A program made the position numbers and the translations under genes. Of a stretch of 36,186 nucleotides of DNA, positions 24,312-32,280 are shown piece by piece. Below the pieces are notes generated by a model. It did not search any database. It had not been told where the DNA came from and was given only the letters and a program-made list of their open reading frames with translations. Within the stretch, counting starts at the first letter, position 1, and each line of letters starts with the position of its first letter. The DNA is from Oceanibaculum nanhaiense (lineage in GTDB: Bacteria > Pseudomonadota > Alphaproteobacteria > Oceanibaculales > Oceanibaculaceae). The DNA is taken from positions 1 to 36,186 of the forward strand of contig NZ_MPOB01000016.1 in NCBI RefSeq assembly GCF_002148795.1. The letters run 5' to 3'.

Positions 24312-25354
24312 TGCCCCGCGACGCTTCCGAGCTGGCGCGCCGCCTCGCGCGCGCCGCCGAGGCGGTCTGCCGCCATTATCTATCGAAGGGTCGACGCCAG
24401 GGCCGCTATTGGACGGTGGGCGACGTGCGCAACACGCCCGGCCGGTCGATGTTCGTGCGGCTGAGCGGGCCGGACTCCGGCCCCGGCGCCGCCGGGCGCT
24501 GGACCGATGCCGCCTCAGCCGAGTACGGCGACCTGCTCGACGTGATCCGCGAGAGCTGCGGGCTGACCCAGTTCCGCGAGGTCGCCGAGGAGGCGCGACG
24601 CTTCCTGGCGTTGCCCCGCGCCGAACCGCCGCATGAGCCGAGACCGCCCGTCCCGACCGGTTCGCCCGAGGCCGCGCGGCGGCTCTGGGCTATCACGAAG
24701 CCGCTCGCCGGCACTTTGGCCGAGGCGTACCTCCACGCCCGCGGGATTGAGACCGTCCACCATGCGGGCGCACTGCGGTTTCACCCGCGGTGCTACTATC
24801 GCCCGGACGATAACGCGCCGACCGAGACCTGGCCGGCGATGGTCGCCGCCGTCACCGACCTTTGCGGCGCCATCACGGGCGTGCATCGCACCTGGCTTGC
24901 CCCGGACGGCTTGGGCAAGGCGCCGATCGACACGCCGCGACGAGCCATGGGCGGTCTCTTCGGCCATGCCGTCCGGTTCGGTGCGGCCGGCGACGTCCTC
25001 GCCGCCGGTGAAGGCATCGAGACGATACTGTCGCTGCGATGTGCGCTCCCCGCCCTGCCCATGGCGGCGGCGCTGTCAGCGAACCACCTCGCCGCTCTCC
25101 AGTTCCCGCCGGCGCTCCGTCGGCTCTACATAGCCCGCGACGCTGACGCCGCCGGCGACACGGCGGTCGCGGCGCTCACCGAACGAGCCGAAGCCGCTGG
25201 CATCGAGGCGCTGGTCCTCTCTCCGCAATTCGGAGACTTCAATGACGACCTGCGAGCGTTCGGCGTCGGCGCCGTTCGCGCGTCCGTGCGTGTTCAGCTC
25301 GGTCCGCAGGATGCAGTCCGCTTCATACGCCGGAGAACGGCCAGGACGGGGTGA
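24311..25354 (+). CDS. Toprim-domain primase-like protein (DUF7146 type)
   Basis: The 347-residue protein has an N-terminal DNA-binding-type region (ELARRLARAAEAVCRHYLSKGRRQGRYW). A middle DUF7146-like part follows (PLAGTLAEAYLHARGIETVHHAGALRFHP; THRTWL-like IHRTWL region). The C-terminal Toprim domain has the glutamate motif GEGIETILSL (about 233) and the DxD motif YIARDADAAGD (about 275). Proteins of this kind act as primase or helicase-associated factors on phages, plasmids and integrative elements. I use the ATG at 24311; a GTG one codon upstream is equally possible. GGGAGGG lies 8 nt upstream. It is the last backbone gene before the recombinase remnant. Confidence 0.88.
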   Translation: MPRDASELARRLARAAEAVCRHYLSKGRRQGRYWTVGDVRNTPGRSMFVRLSGPDSGPGAAGRWTDAASAEYGDLLDVIRESCGLTQFREVAEEARRFLALPRAEPPHEPRPPVPTGSPEAARRLWAITKPLAGTLAEAYLHARGIETVHHAGALRFHPRCYYRPDDNAPTETWPAMVAAVTDLCGAITGVHRTWLAPDGLGKAPIDTPRRAMGGLFGHAVRFGAAGDVLAAGEGIETILSLRCALPALPMAAALSANHLAALQFPPALRRLYIARDADAAGDTAVAALTERAEAAGIEALVLSPQFGDFNDDLRAFGVGAVRASVRVQLGPQDAVRFIRRRTARTG

Positions 25355-25358
25355 CCGA

Positions 25359-25401
25359 AGTCGGCACCCCGTCGCCGACTCACAAGGCCTTCAGGAAGGC
25401 C
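25359..25401. terminator. two adjacent hairpins between convergent Toprim and recombinase genes
   Basis: AGTCGGC (25359-25365) pairs with GCCGACT (25374-25380). A second perfect repeat, GGCCTT-CAGG-AAGGCC (25386-25401), overlaps the recombinase stop. They sit between convergent genes, so a two-way terminator is likely, although T-runs are short. Confidence 0.5.
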
Positions 25402-26391
25402 ATGAGGCCCTTATCCTCCTTCCATGACCGAACGGTCGCGGCTGCCCCACCTTGCAGAGTGCGACGGCGTTGGCCTTCAGCGTCAGGTCGATCTCGGCAT
25501 AGATGTTGGTCGTGCTGATCGAGACGTGTCCGAGCCAGGCGCGGATAGTGTTGATGTCCACGCCGGCGAGGACCAGGTGGCAGCCGTGGTGTGCCGGATC
25601 ACGTGCGGCGTTATCGTCCGATCGGGCAGTTCCGGGACCTGAGCTGCGCAACGCTCGATCAGGCGATAGATCCCGAAGCGGGTGAACGGCGTCCCGAGCC
25701 GGCTTACGAACACGGCGTCTTCGCCCGCGCGACCGGTGATCTCGTCCGCCAGAACGCGCTCGGTTTCCGGCCACAGCGGGCAGTGCCGCGTCGTGCCGCC
25801 CTTGCCGTGCAAGGTGGCGAGATCGTGCCCGCCTTTCCGCGATCCGATCTGCAGATCGCACACCCTCAGTTGGGTGGCCTCCGACACCCTTGCACTGGTG
25901 TTGTAGAGGAAGAGCAGAAGCGCGTACTCGCTCCGGCCCCGCCGGGTCTTGCGGTCGGGCGTTGCCAGCATCGCCTCCATCTCCGCCCTGGTCAGCCATC
26001 CAACCGGCGGCGGCATCGATCTCTTCGACGCGATAGCCCGGATGTGACCGCACCATTCGACATGAGCCGGATCGCGGCTGCCGACGAAGCGCGCGAACGT
26101 GCGTATGGCCGCCAGTCGCTGATTGCGGGTCCGGGCCGAGCAACCTCGATCCGTCTCGAGATGAGCGAGGAACTGCAGCACCCATCCGGACGTGATGTCC
26201 GATACCATAAGCCGGTCCACGGGCTTGCGCACCTTCCGGCTGACGAAGGGCAGCAACAGGCTGAAGGTGTCGCGATAGCTCTTGCGGGTGTTCCGAGCGA
26301 GATTGCGTTCGGTAACGATGTGCTCGCACAGGAACCGGCGGAGCCACGGGCCGAGGGCTGCGAGGTCAGGCATGCCGACCTCCCGCCGCAT
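25391..26391 (-). pseudogene. third tyrosine recombinase of a RIT-type trio (frameshifted)
   Basis: The tyrosine recombinase begins MRREVGMPDLAALGPWLRRFLCEHI and shows the catalytic Arg region (NTSARVSEATQL) and HVIRHTT. The expected CHLVLAGVDINTIRAWLGHVSISTTNIYAEID, with the last His and Tyr, is in the adjacent frame. A single missing base near 25580-25588 explains this. In its own frame the protein ends early and lacks the catalytic tyrosine. Its start overlaps the preceding recombinase stop (TAATG), as is usual in recombinase-in-trio elements. The element is probably inactive. Confidence 0.85.
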
Positions 26392-27317
26392 TAGCGGGCG
26401 AACCGCAGCGACGTCTGCTCCAGCAGCTCCGGCGTCATCGACAGATAGACCTTCGTGCCCTCCAGATCGGCGTGACCGAGATAGGTGGAGAGCACCGGCA
26501 GCAGCCGTTGCATATCGGCGCCCTGCCGATACCAGCTCATCAGGCGATGGACGGCGAAGCTGTGCCGAAGGTCGTGCAGCCGCGGGATTGTCCGGCCGCC
26601 TGCTGCGCGGTGGACCCCGGCAACGCGCCGCAGCGTGTCGAACGCGGCCTGCACGGTGCTGCTGGCGAGCCGCGTCCCATCCCGGTTCGCGAGGAGCAAC
26701 GCGTCCCGGCCGTTCGCGAGTCCGGCGCGCTGGCGCAGGGACACGTGGCTGTCCAGCACTGCGGCAAGCTGAGGTCCGACCGGGACCAGCCGGCTCTTGT
26801 AGAACTTGGTGGCCCGGATGGTCACGACGGCGTTCGCCAGATCAACGTCGGTCAGCGTGAGGCGGGTCGCCTCCCCGAAGCGTAGCCCCGCCCCGTATAA
26901 GAGGAGAAGCAGGGTGCGGAACGTCACCGCATCCAGCTGGACCGCGCCGCGCCGGCTTGCCTCCACGGTCGCGGGATCGAAGAGGCGCGCAAGCTCATCG
27001 CGCGAGTAGATGTAGGGCGGCGCCCGAACGGGCGATCTCGGCGCGTCGACCGGCATGGACGAGCGGGTCGCATGGCCGCGGCTGATCGCGTGACGCCAGA
27101 AGCCGGCAAGCGCGTAGTACCTATTCTCGCGGTGACGCGTCGGCGGGCTCTCGCCCGCCAGGTAGGCCAGGACCTGCCCCGTGGTGACCGCGTCGCAGGC
27201 GGCGTCGCTATCGGCATGGTCAAGGAAGCGGCGTAGGAGGTTCGCCCCGGTCGTGAACTTCGCGCCGTGAGCCCGTCGCCAGAGCACATAGCGTTCGATC
27301 GACTCGCGCAGGATCAT
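26391..27317 (-). CDS. second tyrosine recombinase of a RIT-type trio
   Basis: The 308-residue recombinase appears complete: an N-terminal SAM-like arm domain (MILRESIERYVLWRRAHGAKFTTGANLLRRFLDHA), the catalytic Arg in GAGLRFGEATRLTL, HDLRHSFAVHR, and GHADLEGTKVYLSM with the Tyr. The ATG at 27317 overlaps the upstream recombinase stop (ATGA), so I reject the longer in-frame start. RIT elements carry three such genes in tandem and are thought to need all of them. Here both partners are damaged, so it is likely stranded. Confidence 0.88.
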   Translation of the reverse strand: MILRESIERYVLWRRAHGAKFTTGANLLRRFLDHADSDAACDAVTTGQVLAYLAGESPPTRHRENRYYALAGFWRHAISRGHATRSSMPVDAPRSPVRAPPYIYSRDELARLFDPATVEASRRGAVQLDAVTFRTLLLLLYGAGLRFGEATRLTLTDVDLANAVVTIRATKFYKSRLVPVGPQLAAVLDSHVSLRQRAGLANGRDALLLANRDGTRLASSTVQAAFDTLRRVAGVHRAAGGRTIPRLHDLRHSFAVHRLMSWYRQGADMQRLLPVLSTYLGHADLEGTKVYLSMTPELLEQTSLRFAR

Positions 27318-27812
27318 GCCAGGCCCTCCAGGTCGAGAGCGGCCACCTCGCGAAGCGCGGCGAGGTCGACCTTGGCGTAGATCGCGGTGGAGGACGGATC
27401 GCGGTGGCCAAGGAAGTCCCCGATCACCTTCATCGACGTGCCTTGATCCAGCAGATGCTGGCCGCGGCATGCCGCAGGGCGTGGGCCCCGCGTCGGCCGG
27501 TGACGACGTCGATGCGCGCCAGCCGGTCGCGAACCATCTCGCCCAGGGCTTTTCGGTCGAGTGGCCGGACCGGCGCGAGCGTCGTGAAGAAGAGACTGCG
27601 CCCGAAGCCGGACGGCCGCGCCTCCCTGATGTAACGCAGAATGGCGTGGCCCACGCCCTGCGACAGCGGCCACAGATGGGTTCGCCCCGGTTTCGGGCAG
27701 CGGACCCGAAGCATTGCGTTCTCCCAGTCCAGATCGTCCAGCCGCAGACCGCCGACCTCTCCGGTCCGAAGCCCGTACCCGATGAACAGCATCAGGATGG
27801 CACGGTGCGTTA
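27314..27812 (-). pseudogene. first tyrosine recombinase of a RIT-type trio (5' truncated, frameshifted)
   Basis: Only the catalytic half remains: THRAILMLFIGYGLRTGEVGGLRLDDLDW, WPLSQGVGHAILRYI, GAHALRHAAAS. The continuation HLLDQGTSMKVIGDFLGHRDPSSTAIYAKVDL is in the next frame because of a missing C near 27456-27461. The 5' half is replaced at about 27805-27812 by an unrelated nuclease-like fragment on the other strand. The gene cannot make an active enzyme. Confidence 0.85.
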
Positions 27813-28018
27813 CGTCGGCGACGGCGATGGATTTTGCGTGGGCAACTCTGCGAACCCCAACACCTGGATCGAGGTTCGGCTGGCGGACTTTGACGCGCCG
27901 GGACTCCATTCCCCTGACGGCCGGCGCTCGAAGGGGCTTTTGGAACAAGTGGCGTTTGGGCAGACGGTGAGCTACGAAGCGCGGCGCGGTCGAAGCGACC
28001 GGGTTATTGTCTATGATC
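27800..28018 (+). pseudogene. staphylococcal-nuclease-like (thermonuclease) fragment
   Basis: VRYVGDGDGFCVGNSANPNTWIEVRLADFDAPGLHSPDGRRSKGLLEQVAFGQTVSYEARRGRSDRVIVYD is spread over 27800-28015 and resembles the core of the SNase family: the DGDG metal loop and the RLADFDAPG segment with catalytic Arg. There is no start and no C-terminal part. The left end joins the truncated recombinase and the right end stops at an IS630-like end at TA (28024-28025). Thermonuclease genes are common on related elements. Confidence 0.6.
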
Positions 28019-28025
28019 TATTATA

Positions 28026-28110
28026 CCAGCGGCAGTCGTCACTGACCGCCATGCGCCCAGCCGCAACCGCTTCGAGACGAGCGCGGTCAGCGGCACTCAC
28101 ATTGACGACG
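28026..28110 (-). mobile_element. remnant end of an IS630-type element
   Basis: The complement of 28026-28053 (CATGGCGGTCAGT...CTGCCGCTGG) closely matches the right end of the IS630 element at 31092-31119 (CATGGCGGTCAGT...CTGCCGTTGG). It abuts TA, as the target rule of this family requires. The next 50 bases resemble the end of a transposase gene, with no intact frame. It interrupts the nuclease fragment. Confidence 0.55.
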
Positions 28111-28117
28111 ATTCCCT

Positions 28118-28567
28118 TATCGGAACCTGATCTCGGTCCTGAAGAACCCGTTCTACGCTGGCGTCTATGTCTACGGCAAAAGCGAGAAGCGGACCGAGAT
28201 CATCGGAGGCCGGGCCCGCAAGAGCTATGGTCACGGCAAGCCGATCGGCACCTGGGAGGTGATGATCAAGGATCACCACGAGGGCTACATCAGCTGGGCG
28301 GAGTACGAACGCAACCAGAAGCAGCTGGCCAACAACACCTATGGCTGGCCCGGTGGCGCCAAGTCCAGCCGGGGCGGCCGCGCGCTGTTGTCAGGGATGT
28401 TGACCTGCGGGCGGTGCGGCCGCCGGCTTGCCGTCACCTATGCGGGCAATGCCGGGAGCCGTCCAGTGTATCGCTGCGACAAGCTGGGGCCGTTGCCACA
28501 ACCGCCGGCACGAACATTGGCGGAGGTCGCGCCGGGTTTGCGCTGCGGGCCAGCCGACGCCACGTGA
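28118..28567 (+). pseudogene. serine recombinase fragment (recombinase and zinc-ribbon domains)
   Basis: YRNLISVLKNPFYAGVYVYGK and GTWEVMIKDHHEGYISWAEYERNQKQLANN are typical of the recombinase domain of large serine recombinases. The zinc ribbon SGMLTCGRCGRRLAVTYAG with RPVYRCDK follows. The N-terminal catalytic resolvase domain is missing. After RCDK the frame departs from the family. The IS630 element begins 24 bases after the stop. Confidence 0.75.
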
Positions 28568-29236
28568 AAAGCTGCTGCGGCGTCAGTCATACCAACGGTG
28601 CCCGATACCGACCCGTAGGGGATTCCCTTTCGGACGGAAATGGGATTCAAGGCTGGCGAAGGAGAATCGCCATGCCGCCATCGAGGATTGGGCTCCGGGA
28701 CGATTTTGACGCCGGCGCGCTTCGCCGCCTAGCGCGGCGTAGCCGGGACAACCGCCAGACCCGACGTCTGCTGGCACTGGCGGCGGTCTATGACGGGATG
28801 AGCCGCGAGGCTGCCGCCGCGGTCGGCGGCATGGACCGGCAGACGCTCCGGGATTGGGTGCATCGCTTCAATGCCGAAGGCCCGGACGGCCTGATGGACC
28901 GGCCCCGCCCCGGCATGCAACGGCGCTTGAGCGACGCGCAGATGCGGGAGCTGGCGGAGATCGTGGAGACAGGGCCCGATCCGGCGGTCGACGGCGTCGT
29001 GCGCTGGCGGCGGATCGACCTGCAGCGCGTCATCGAGGAGCGCTTCGGTGTCGTCTACAGTGAGCGCACGATCACCGATCTGCTCGCCGCGTTGTCGTTC
29101 TCCTACATCAGCGGCCGGCCGAAGCATCCGGGCCAGGATGCGCGCGTCATCGAGGCGTTCAAAAAAACTTTCCGCGAACGCTCCAGGCCCACATAGGCCA
29201 CTTGCCGAAGCACCGGCGGATCGAGATCTGGTTTCA

Positions 29237-29511
29237 GTGTATGGTTCGCCTCCGGTTTGCAAGAAGAAACGATAGTCCCAGAAGACCCTGCTTCAGCGTA
29301 TCCGGCTTGTTCGTGGGCGAGTGCCCGAGCCACAATGGGAGCCGCTGGGATGCGTTCCTTACAAGATGATCAGACTTTTTGATCTACTGCCACCACCAGG
29401 TTTTGCGTGTCCCGGTCGAAGCAGGGCGATCTACTGGAACCATCAGGCTGCACATCCGATCAGATCACGGTGCCATTGGCTTCTTCTTGCAAGTCGTTCA
29501 GCTTCGCGCCG
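29237..29511 (-). ncRNA. candidate bridge RNA / seekRNA region of the IS1111 element
   Basis: In IS1111-group elements the guide RNA is encoded in the non-coding DNA downstream of the transposase, which here is this 275-bp stretch. It has several short inverted repeats. The 9-mer ACAAGATGA (29361-29369) is identical to the target flank at 30602-30610, so it may belong to a guide loop. RNA ends and fold are not determined; the call is by analogy. Confidence 0.4.
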
Positions 29512-30543
29512 TCAGGCCGCGACCGGCTGAAAGGGTTCGTTCCTCGATAAGACCGCCCAGACGATCCGGGCAACCTTGTTGGCGCTCGCGACGACAATCT
29601 TGTTGGTGTGCATGCCCCGTGCGCAAAGCCGTTCCATAAATTCCGCCATTCGACTTTCCCGCTTTCTGCGATGGTAAAATGCCGACCGCATGCCGTGTAT
29701 CATCAGCGTTCGAACATGGGTGTTTCCGCGTTTCGATATCCCGAGCAGGATCGTCTTGCCTCCGGTCGAGCGCTGTCTGGGTACAAGTCCGAGAAAGGCG
29801 GCGAGATCTCGCCCTGTCCGGAAGTCAGAGATGTTGGCGACGGCGCTATAAAGGGCTGTCGCCACGATCACGCCGATGCCCGGAATGGGAAGCAAGGCCC
29901 GGCAGACAGAGTTGGATTTGGCGAAGGCTTCCAGTTCGTCGTCGATCTTGGAAAGGCGAGCGTCGATCATCGTGTATTCGGCAATGAGCGTTTCGAAGAG
30001 CGCCCGCGAGACCGCAGAAAGATCGACCTTTCCGACCTCCATCAATTCCGTCTGAATGTAGCGTTCGAAACGCGCCCGCCCTGAGGGGATCACCAGGCCG
30101 CGTTCGCGCAACAGGCCACGGAGCTGATTGATGATCGAGGTTCGTGCCGTCACTAGCCGTTGGCGCACACGATGGAGCGCCTGCATGTCCAGTTGTTCAT
30201 CGGATTTGATTCCGACCGCATGGCGGCCCGGCCGTTGTGCGGCTTCGGCGATCGCCAGCGCATCGTTCCAGTCGTTCTTTTGCGCTTTTGCGAAGGGCCG
30301 CACGCTCTCCGGGGTCAGCAGCTTGACGTCATGTCCCATCGCGATGAGCTGGTGGGCAAGCCAATGCGCGCCAGAACACGCCTCGAATGCTACACGCAGG
30401 CACTCGCTGCGCCGATCGCCGAAAAACGCCAGCAGCCGTGAACGGGTAAATTGCTTTCGCAGGACGATGTCGCCATCGGCGCCCAGGCCGACGACGTGGA
30501 AGCTGTTTTTGCCGATATCGATGCCGATCTGCTTGAATGTCAT
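29512..30543 (-). CDS. IS110/IS1111-family transposase (DEDD recombinase)
   Basis: The 343-residue protein has the N-terminal RuvC-like DEDD domain (IGIDIGKNSFHVVG; FEACSGAHWLAHQL; KNDWNDALAIAEAA). The C-terminal transposase_20 domain follows (LLPIPGIGVIVATALYSAV; LGLVPRQRSTGGKTILLGISKRGN, with the catalytic serine). The ATG at 30543 has AAGGAGG upstream. Family length is about 320-350, so it is full length and probably active. Enzymes of this family recombine DNA under guidance of an element-encoded bridge or seekRNA. Confidence 0.93.
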   Translation of the reverse strand: MTFKQIGIDIGKNSFHVVGLGADGDIVLRKQFTRSRLLAFFGDRRSECLRVAFEACSGAHWLAHQLIAMGHDVKLLTPESVRPFAKAQKNDWNDALAIAEAAQRPGRHAVGIKSDEQLDMQALHRVRQRLVTARTSIINQLRGLLRERGLVIPSGRARFERYIQTELMEVGKVDLSAVSRALFETLIAEYTMIDARLSKIDDELEAFAKSNSVCRALLPIPGIGVIVATALYSAVANISDFRTGRDLAAFLGLVPRQRSTGGKTILLGISKRGNTHVRTLMIHGMRSAFYHRRKRESRMAEFMERLCARGMHTNKIVVASANKVARIVWAVLSRNEPFQPVAA

Positions 30544-31175
30544 GTGATGCCTCCTTGTTGAGACGGCGAAAATATCCGCCGGGGAGGAGGCGAACCATCC
30601 CACAAGATGAAGCCCGGCTCGGACAGAAGAACGGCCGCACCCGGATCTGGGCCAAGAGGGGGACGCGCCCACGCCTCCCGGCCGACCAACGTTATGAGAA
30701 CGCCTACCTGTTCGGCGCGATCTGCCCCAGGCGCGGCGTCGGCGCCGCGCTCATGCTGCCGCACGCCAACATTCCGGCCATGCAGATGCACCTCGACGAA
30801 ATCAGCCGCACCGTGGCCCGGCGCGCCCATGCCGTCGTCCTGATGGACCGCGCCGGCTGGCACAAGACCGACAGGCTCAAGGTCCCGAAGAACCTCACCA
30901 TCATCCTCCTCCCGTCACGGTCCCCCGAGCTGAACCCGGTCGAGAACATCTGGCAGTATCTACGCCAGAACTGGCTCTCCAACTCCGTCTTCGAGACCTA
31001 CGACGCCATCCTCGACGCCGGATGCGACGCTTGGAACCGCCTCCTGGCAAAGCCCCAGACGATCATGTCCATTGGTCTCAGAAACTGGGCACATGGCGGT
31101 CAGTAACTACTGCCGTTGGTATTAGTTAGGGCCTTACCAATTCTCCGAGCCAGAGGACAGTCGCAGCCGAAACCA

Positions 31176-32279
31176 CTATGGCTTGCCGCGCCGAAAGATG
31201 AGCATCGCTGTGGCGAAAAGAGGCGCGCCGATCGCCAGGAGCGCGAGCGCCTGCGGCCAAAGCTCGGACAGGCCTATCCCTTTCAGGAACACGCCGAGGA
31301 TCACGTCCATGTAATGGCGCAGCGGGCTCCCGAGAGAGAGAGTCTGCAACAGCGCGGGCATGCTTTCAACGGGCGCAAGTGTCCCGGAGAGGAACATCAA
31401 CGGGAACAAGCTGAAAAAGCTTAGCAAAAGGGCCTGCTGCAATGTTCGGCTCACGCTTGCAATCAGCACGCCCAGCGAAATCGCGCTCACAAGGAATACC
31501 GCAGTGAGCGCAAGGAAGAGAAGGAAGCTGCCCCGCATAGGCACGCCGAACCACCAGACGATCAAGAGGCTTGGGAATATCGAGAGGAGCCCGATAACGA
31601 GTGTCGGGAAGGTCTTGGCGACGAAGAGCTCCGCCGTGCCGATCGGCGTCACCTGGAGCTGCTCGATAGTGCCGGCTTCTTTCTCGCGGACGATGGAGGC
31701 CGCTGGATGGATCACCCCCACCATCATGGCGGCAAGCGCAATCATGGAAAGCACCACGAATGAGGTGTAGGTCTGGTCAGGGTTGTACCAGACCCGGACT
31801 ACCGGCTGGACACCCCCTCCGGACGCCGCTGCGGTTGTCGAAGCCGCCTGGAAACGGTTGACGATCTCAAGCGCATAACCGCGGGCCTGTGCCGCCATGT
31901 TCGAATTGGTCCCGTCAAGGAGTACCTGCACGGTAGGCGTGTCGCCCCTCGCCAAATTATGCTGGAAGCGTTCCGGGATGACGAGCGCAACACGTGCCCG
32001 GCCCGTCTGAAGCCAATCTGTCGCCGCAGGCGCGCTAGCGGGATACCCGGCGGGCGCGAACGCGTCTGTTACCATAAAGCTTTCGACCAGGGCGCGACTA
32101 GCTGATGTCTGGTCGAGGTCGACGACGGCGAGCGGCATGTCATTGACTTCGAAGGACAGGGCGTAGGCGCAGATCACCACCTCGATCGTGTAAAGCCAGA
32201 GGATCAAGACCAGCATCACGCGGTCGCGCAGCAGCTGAATCATCTCCTTTACAAGGAGGCCGGCAAGCCGCGTGCCCAT
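31176..32279 (-). CDS. ybhR: ABC-2 type permease, YbhR-like
   Basis: The 367-residue protein begins MGTRLAGLLVKEMIQLLRDRVML and has a first membrane segment. A large extracytoplasmic loop follows (about 60-185, with the AVVDLDQTSASRALV motif of the ABC2_membrane_3 family). Five more membrane segments occupy the C-terminal half, with the cytoplasmic EKEAGTIEQLQVTPIG coupling motif. It is the last gene of the exporter operon, starting 1 bp after the preceding permease stop. I reject the longer in-frame start, which lies inside that gene. Partner of the YbhS-like permease. The end is 55 bp from the IS630 copy, so the insertion did not damage it. Confidence 0.88.
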   Translation of the reverse strand: MGTRLAGLLVKEMIQLLRDRVMLVLILWLYTIEVVICAYALSFEVNDMPLAVVDLDQTSASRALVESFMVTDAFAPAGYPASAPAATDWLQTGRARVALVIPERFQHNLARGDTPTVQVLLDGTNSNMAAQARGYALEIVNRFQAASTTAAASGGGVQPVVRVWYNPDQTYTSFVVLSMIALAAMMVGVIHPAASIVREKEAGTIEQLQVTPIGTAELFVAKTFPTLVIGLLSIFPSLLIVWWFGVPMRGSFLLFLALTAVFLVSAISLGVLIASVSRTLQQALLLSFFSLFPLMFLSGTLAPVESMPALLQTLSLGSPLRHYMDVILGVFLKGIGLSELWPQALALLAIGAPLFATAMLIFRRGKP

Positions 32280-32280
32280 C

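Larger units (their letters stand above)
25391..27812 (-). mobile_element. remnant of a recombinase-in-trio (RIT) element
   Basis: Three different tyrosine recombinase genes lie in tandem on one strand with overlapping stop/start codons, which is the hallmark of RIT elements. The first is truncated and frameshifted, the second is whole and the third is frameshifted. I could not identify terminal inverted repeats at the present edges. The GTTGC-repeat cluster at 24201-24285 is a possible displaced end or target. Confidence 0.75.
29237..30604 (-). mobile_element. IS110-family element, IS1111 group
   Basis: The element is inserted precisely in the IS630 gene: rejoining TTTCA with AGATG restores the transposase frame. 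Only CA is repeated at the two edges, with no longer target duplication. Subterminal inverted repeats ATGGTTCGCCTCC (29241-29253) and GGAGGCGAACCAT (30586-30598) lie 6 bp from each end, which is the IS1111-group feature. Its single gene is on the minus strand, with 275 bp non-coding downstream and about 60 bp upstream. Confidence 0.9.
28672..31106 (+). pseudogene. IS630 transposase, split by an IS110-family insertion
   Basis: The first part (28672-29196, 174 residues, MPPSRIGLRDDFDAG) holds the HTH domains (NRQTRRLLALAAVYDGMSREAAAAVGGM). At A7 (29161-29167) a -1 shift leads to KNFPRTLQAHIGHLPKHRR and IEIWFQ. The IS110 element enters there at 29235-29237. Reading resumes exactly in that frame at 30603 with QDEARLGQKNGRTR and runs to 31106. 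The catalytic DDE residues are in QDEA, VLMDRAGWH and ELNPVENIWQ. The A-run suggests programmed frameshifting in the intact element, as reported for some IS630 members. Confidence 0.85.
28592..31119 (+). mobile_element. IS630-family insertion sequence, interrupted by IS110/IS1111
   Basis: The ends start CCAACGG (28592-28598) and finish CCGTTGG (31113-31119). Each is flanked by TA (28590-28591 and 31120-31121), the target dinucleotide of IS630/Tc1 elements. Removing the nested 1368-bp element leaves 1160 bp, a normal IS630 size. The transposase gene occupies most of it. It lies immediately after the serine recombinase remnant. Confidence 0.85.

Noticed and set aside
25391-26347. Separate gene ending in RIRASWPS
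   Set aside because: Its last 70 residues are the frameshifted end of the third recombinase; the upstream part in this frame is a shadow.
27316-29196. 626-residue plus-strand open frame spanning nuclease, recombinase and IS630 parts
   Set aside because: It joins unrelated fragments across element boundaries. Only the last 174 residues (IS630) and the central nuclease-like piece are real in this frame.
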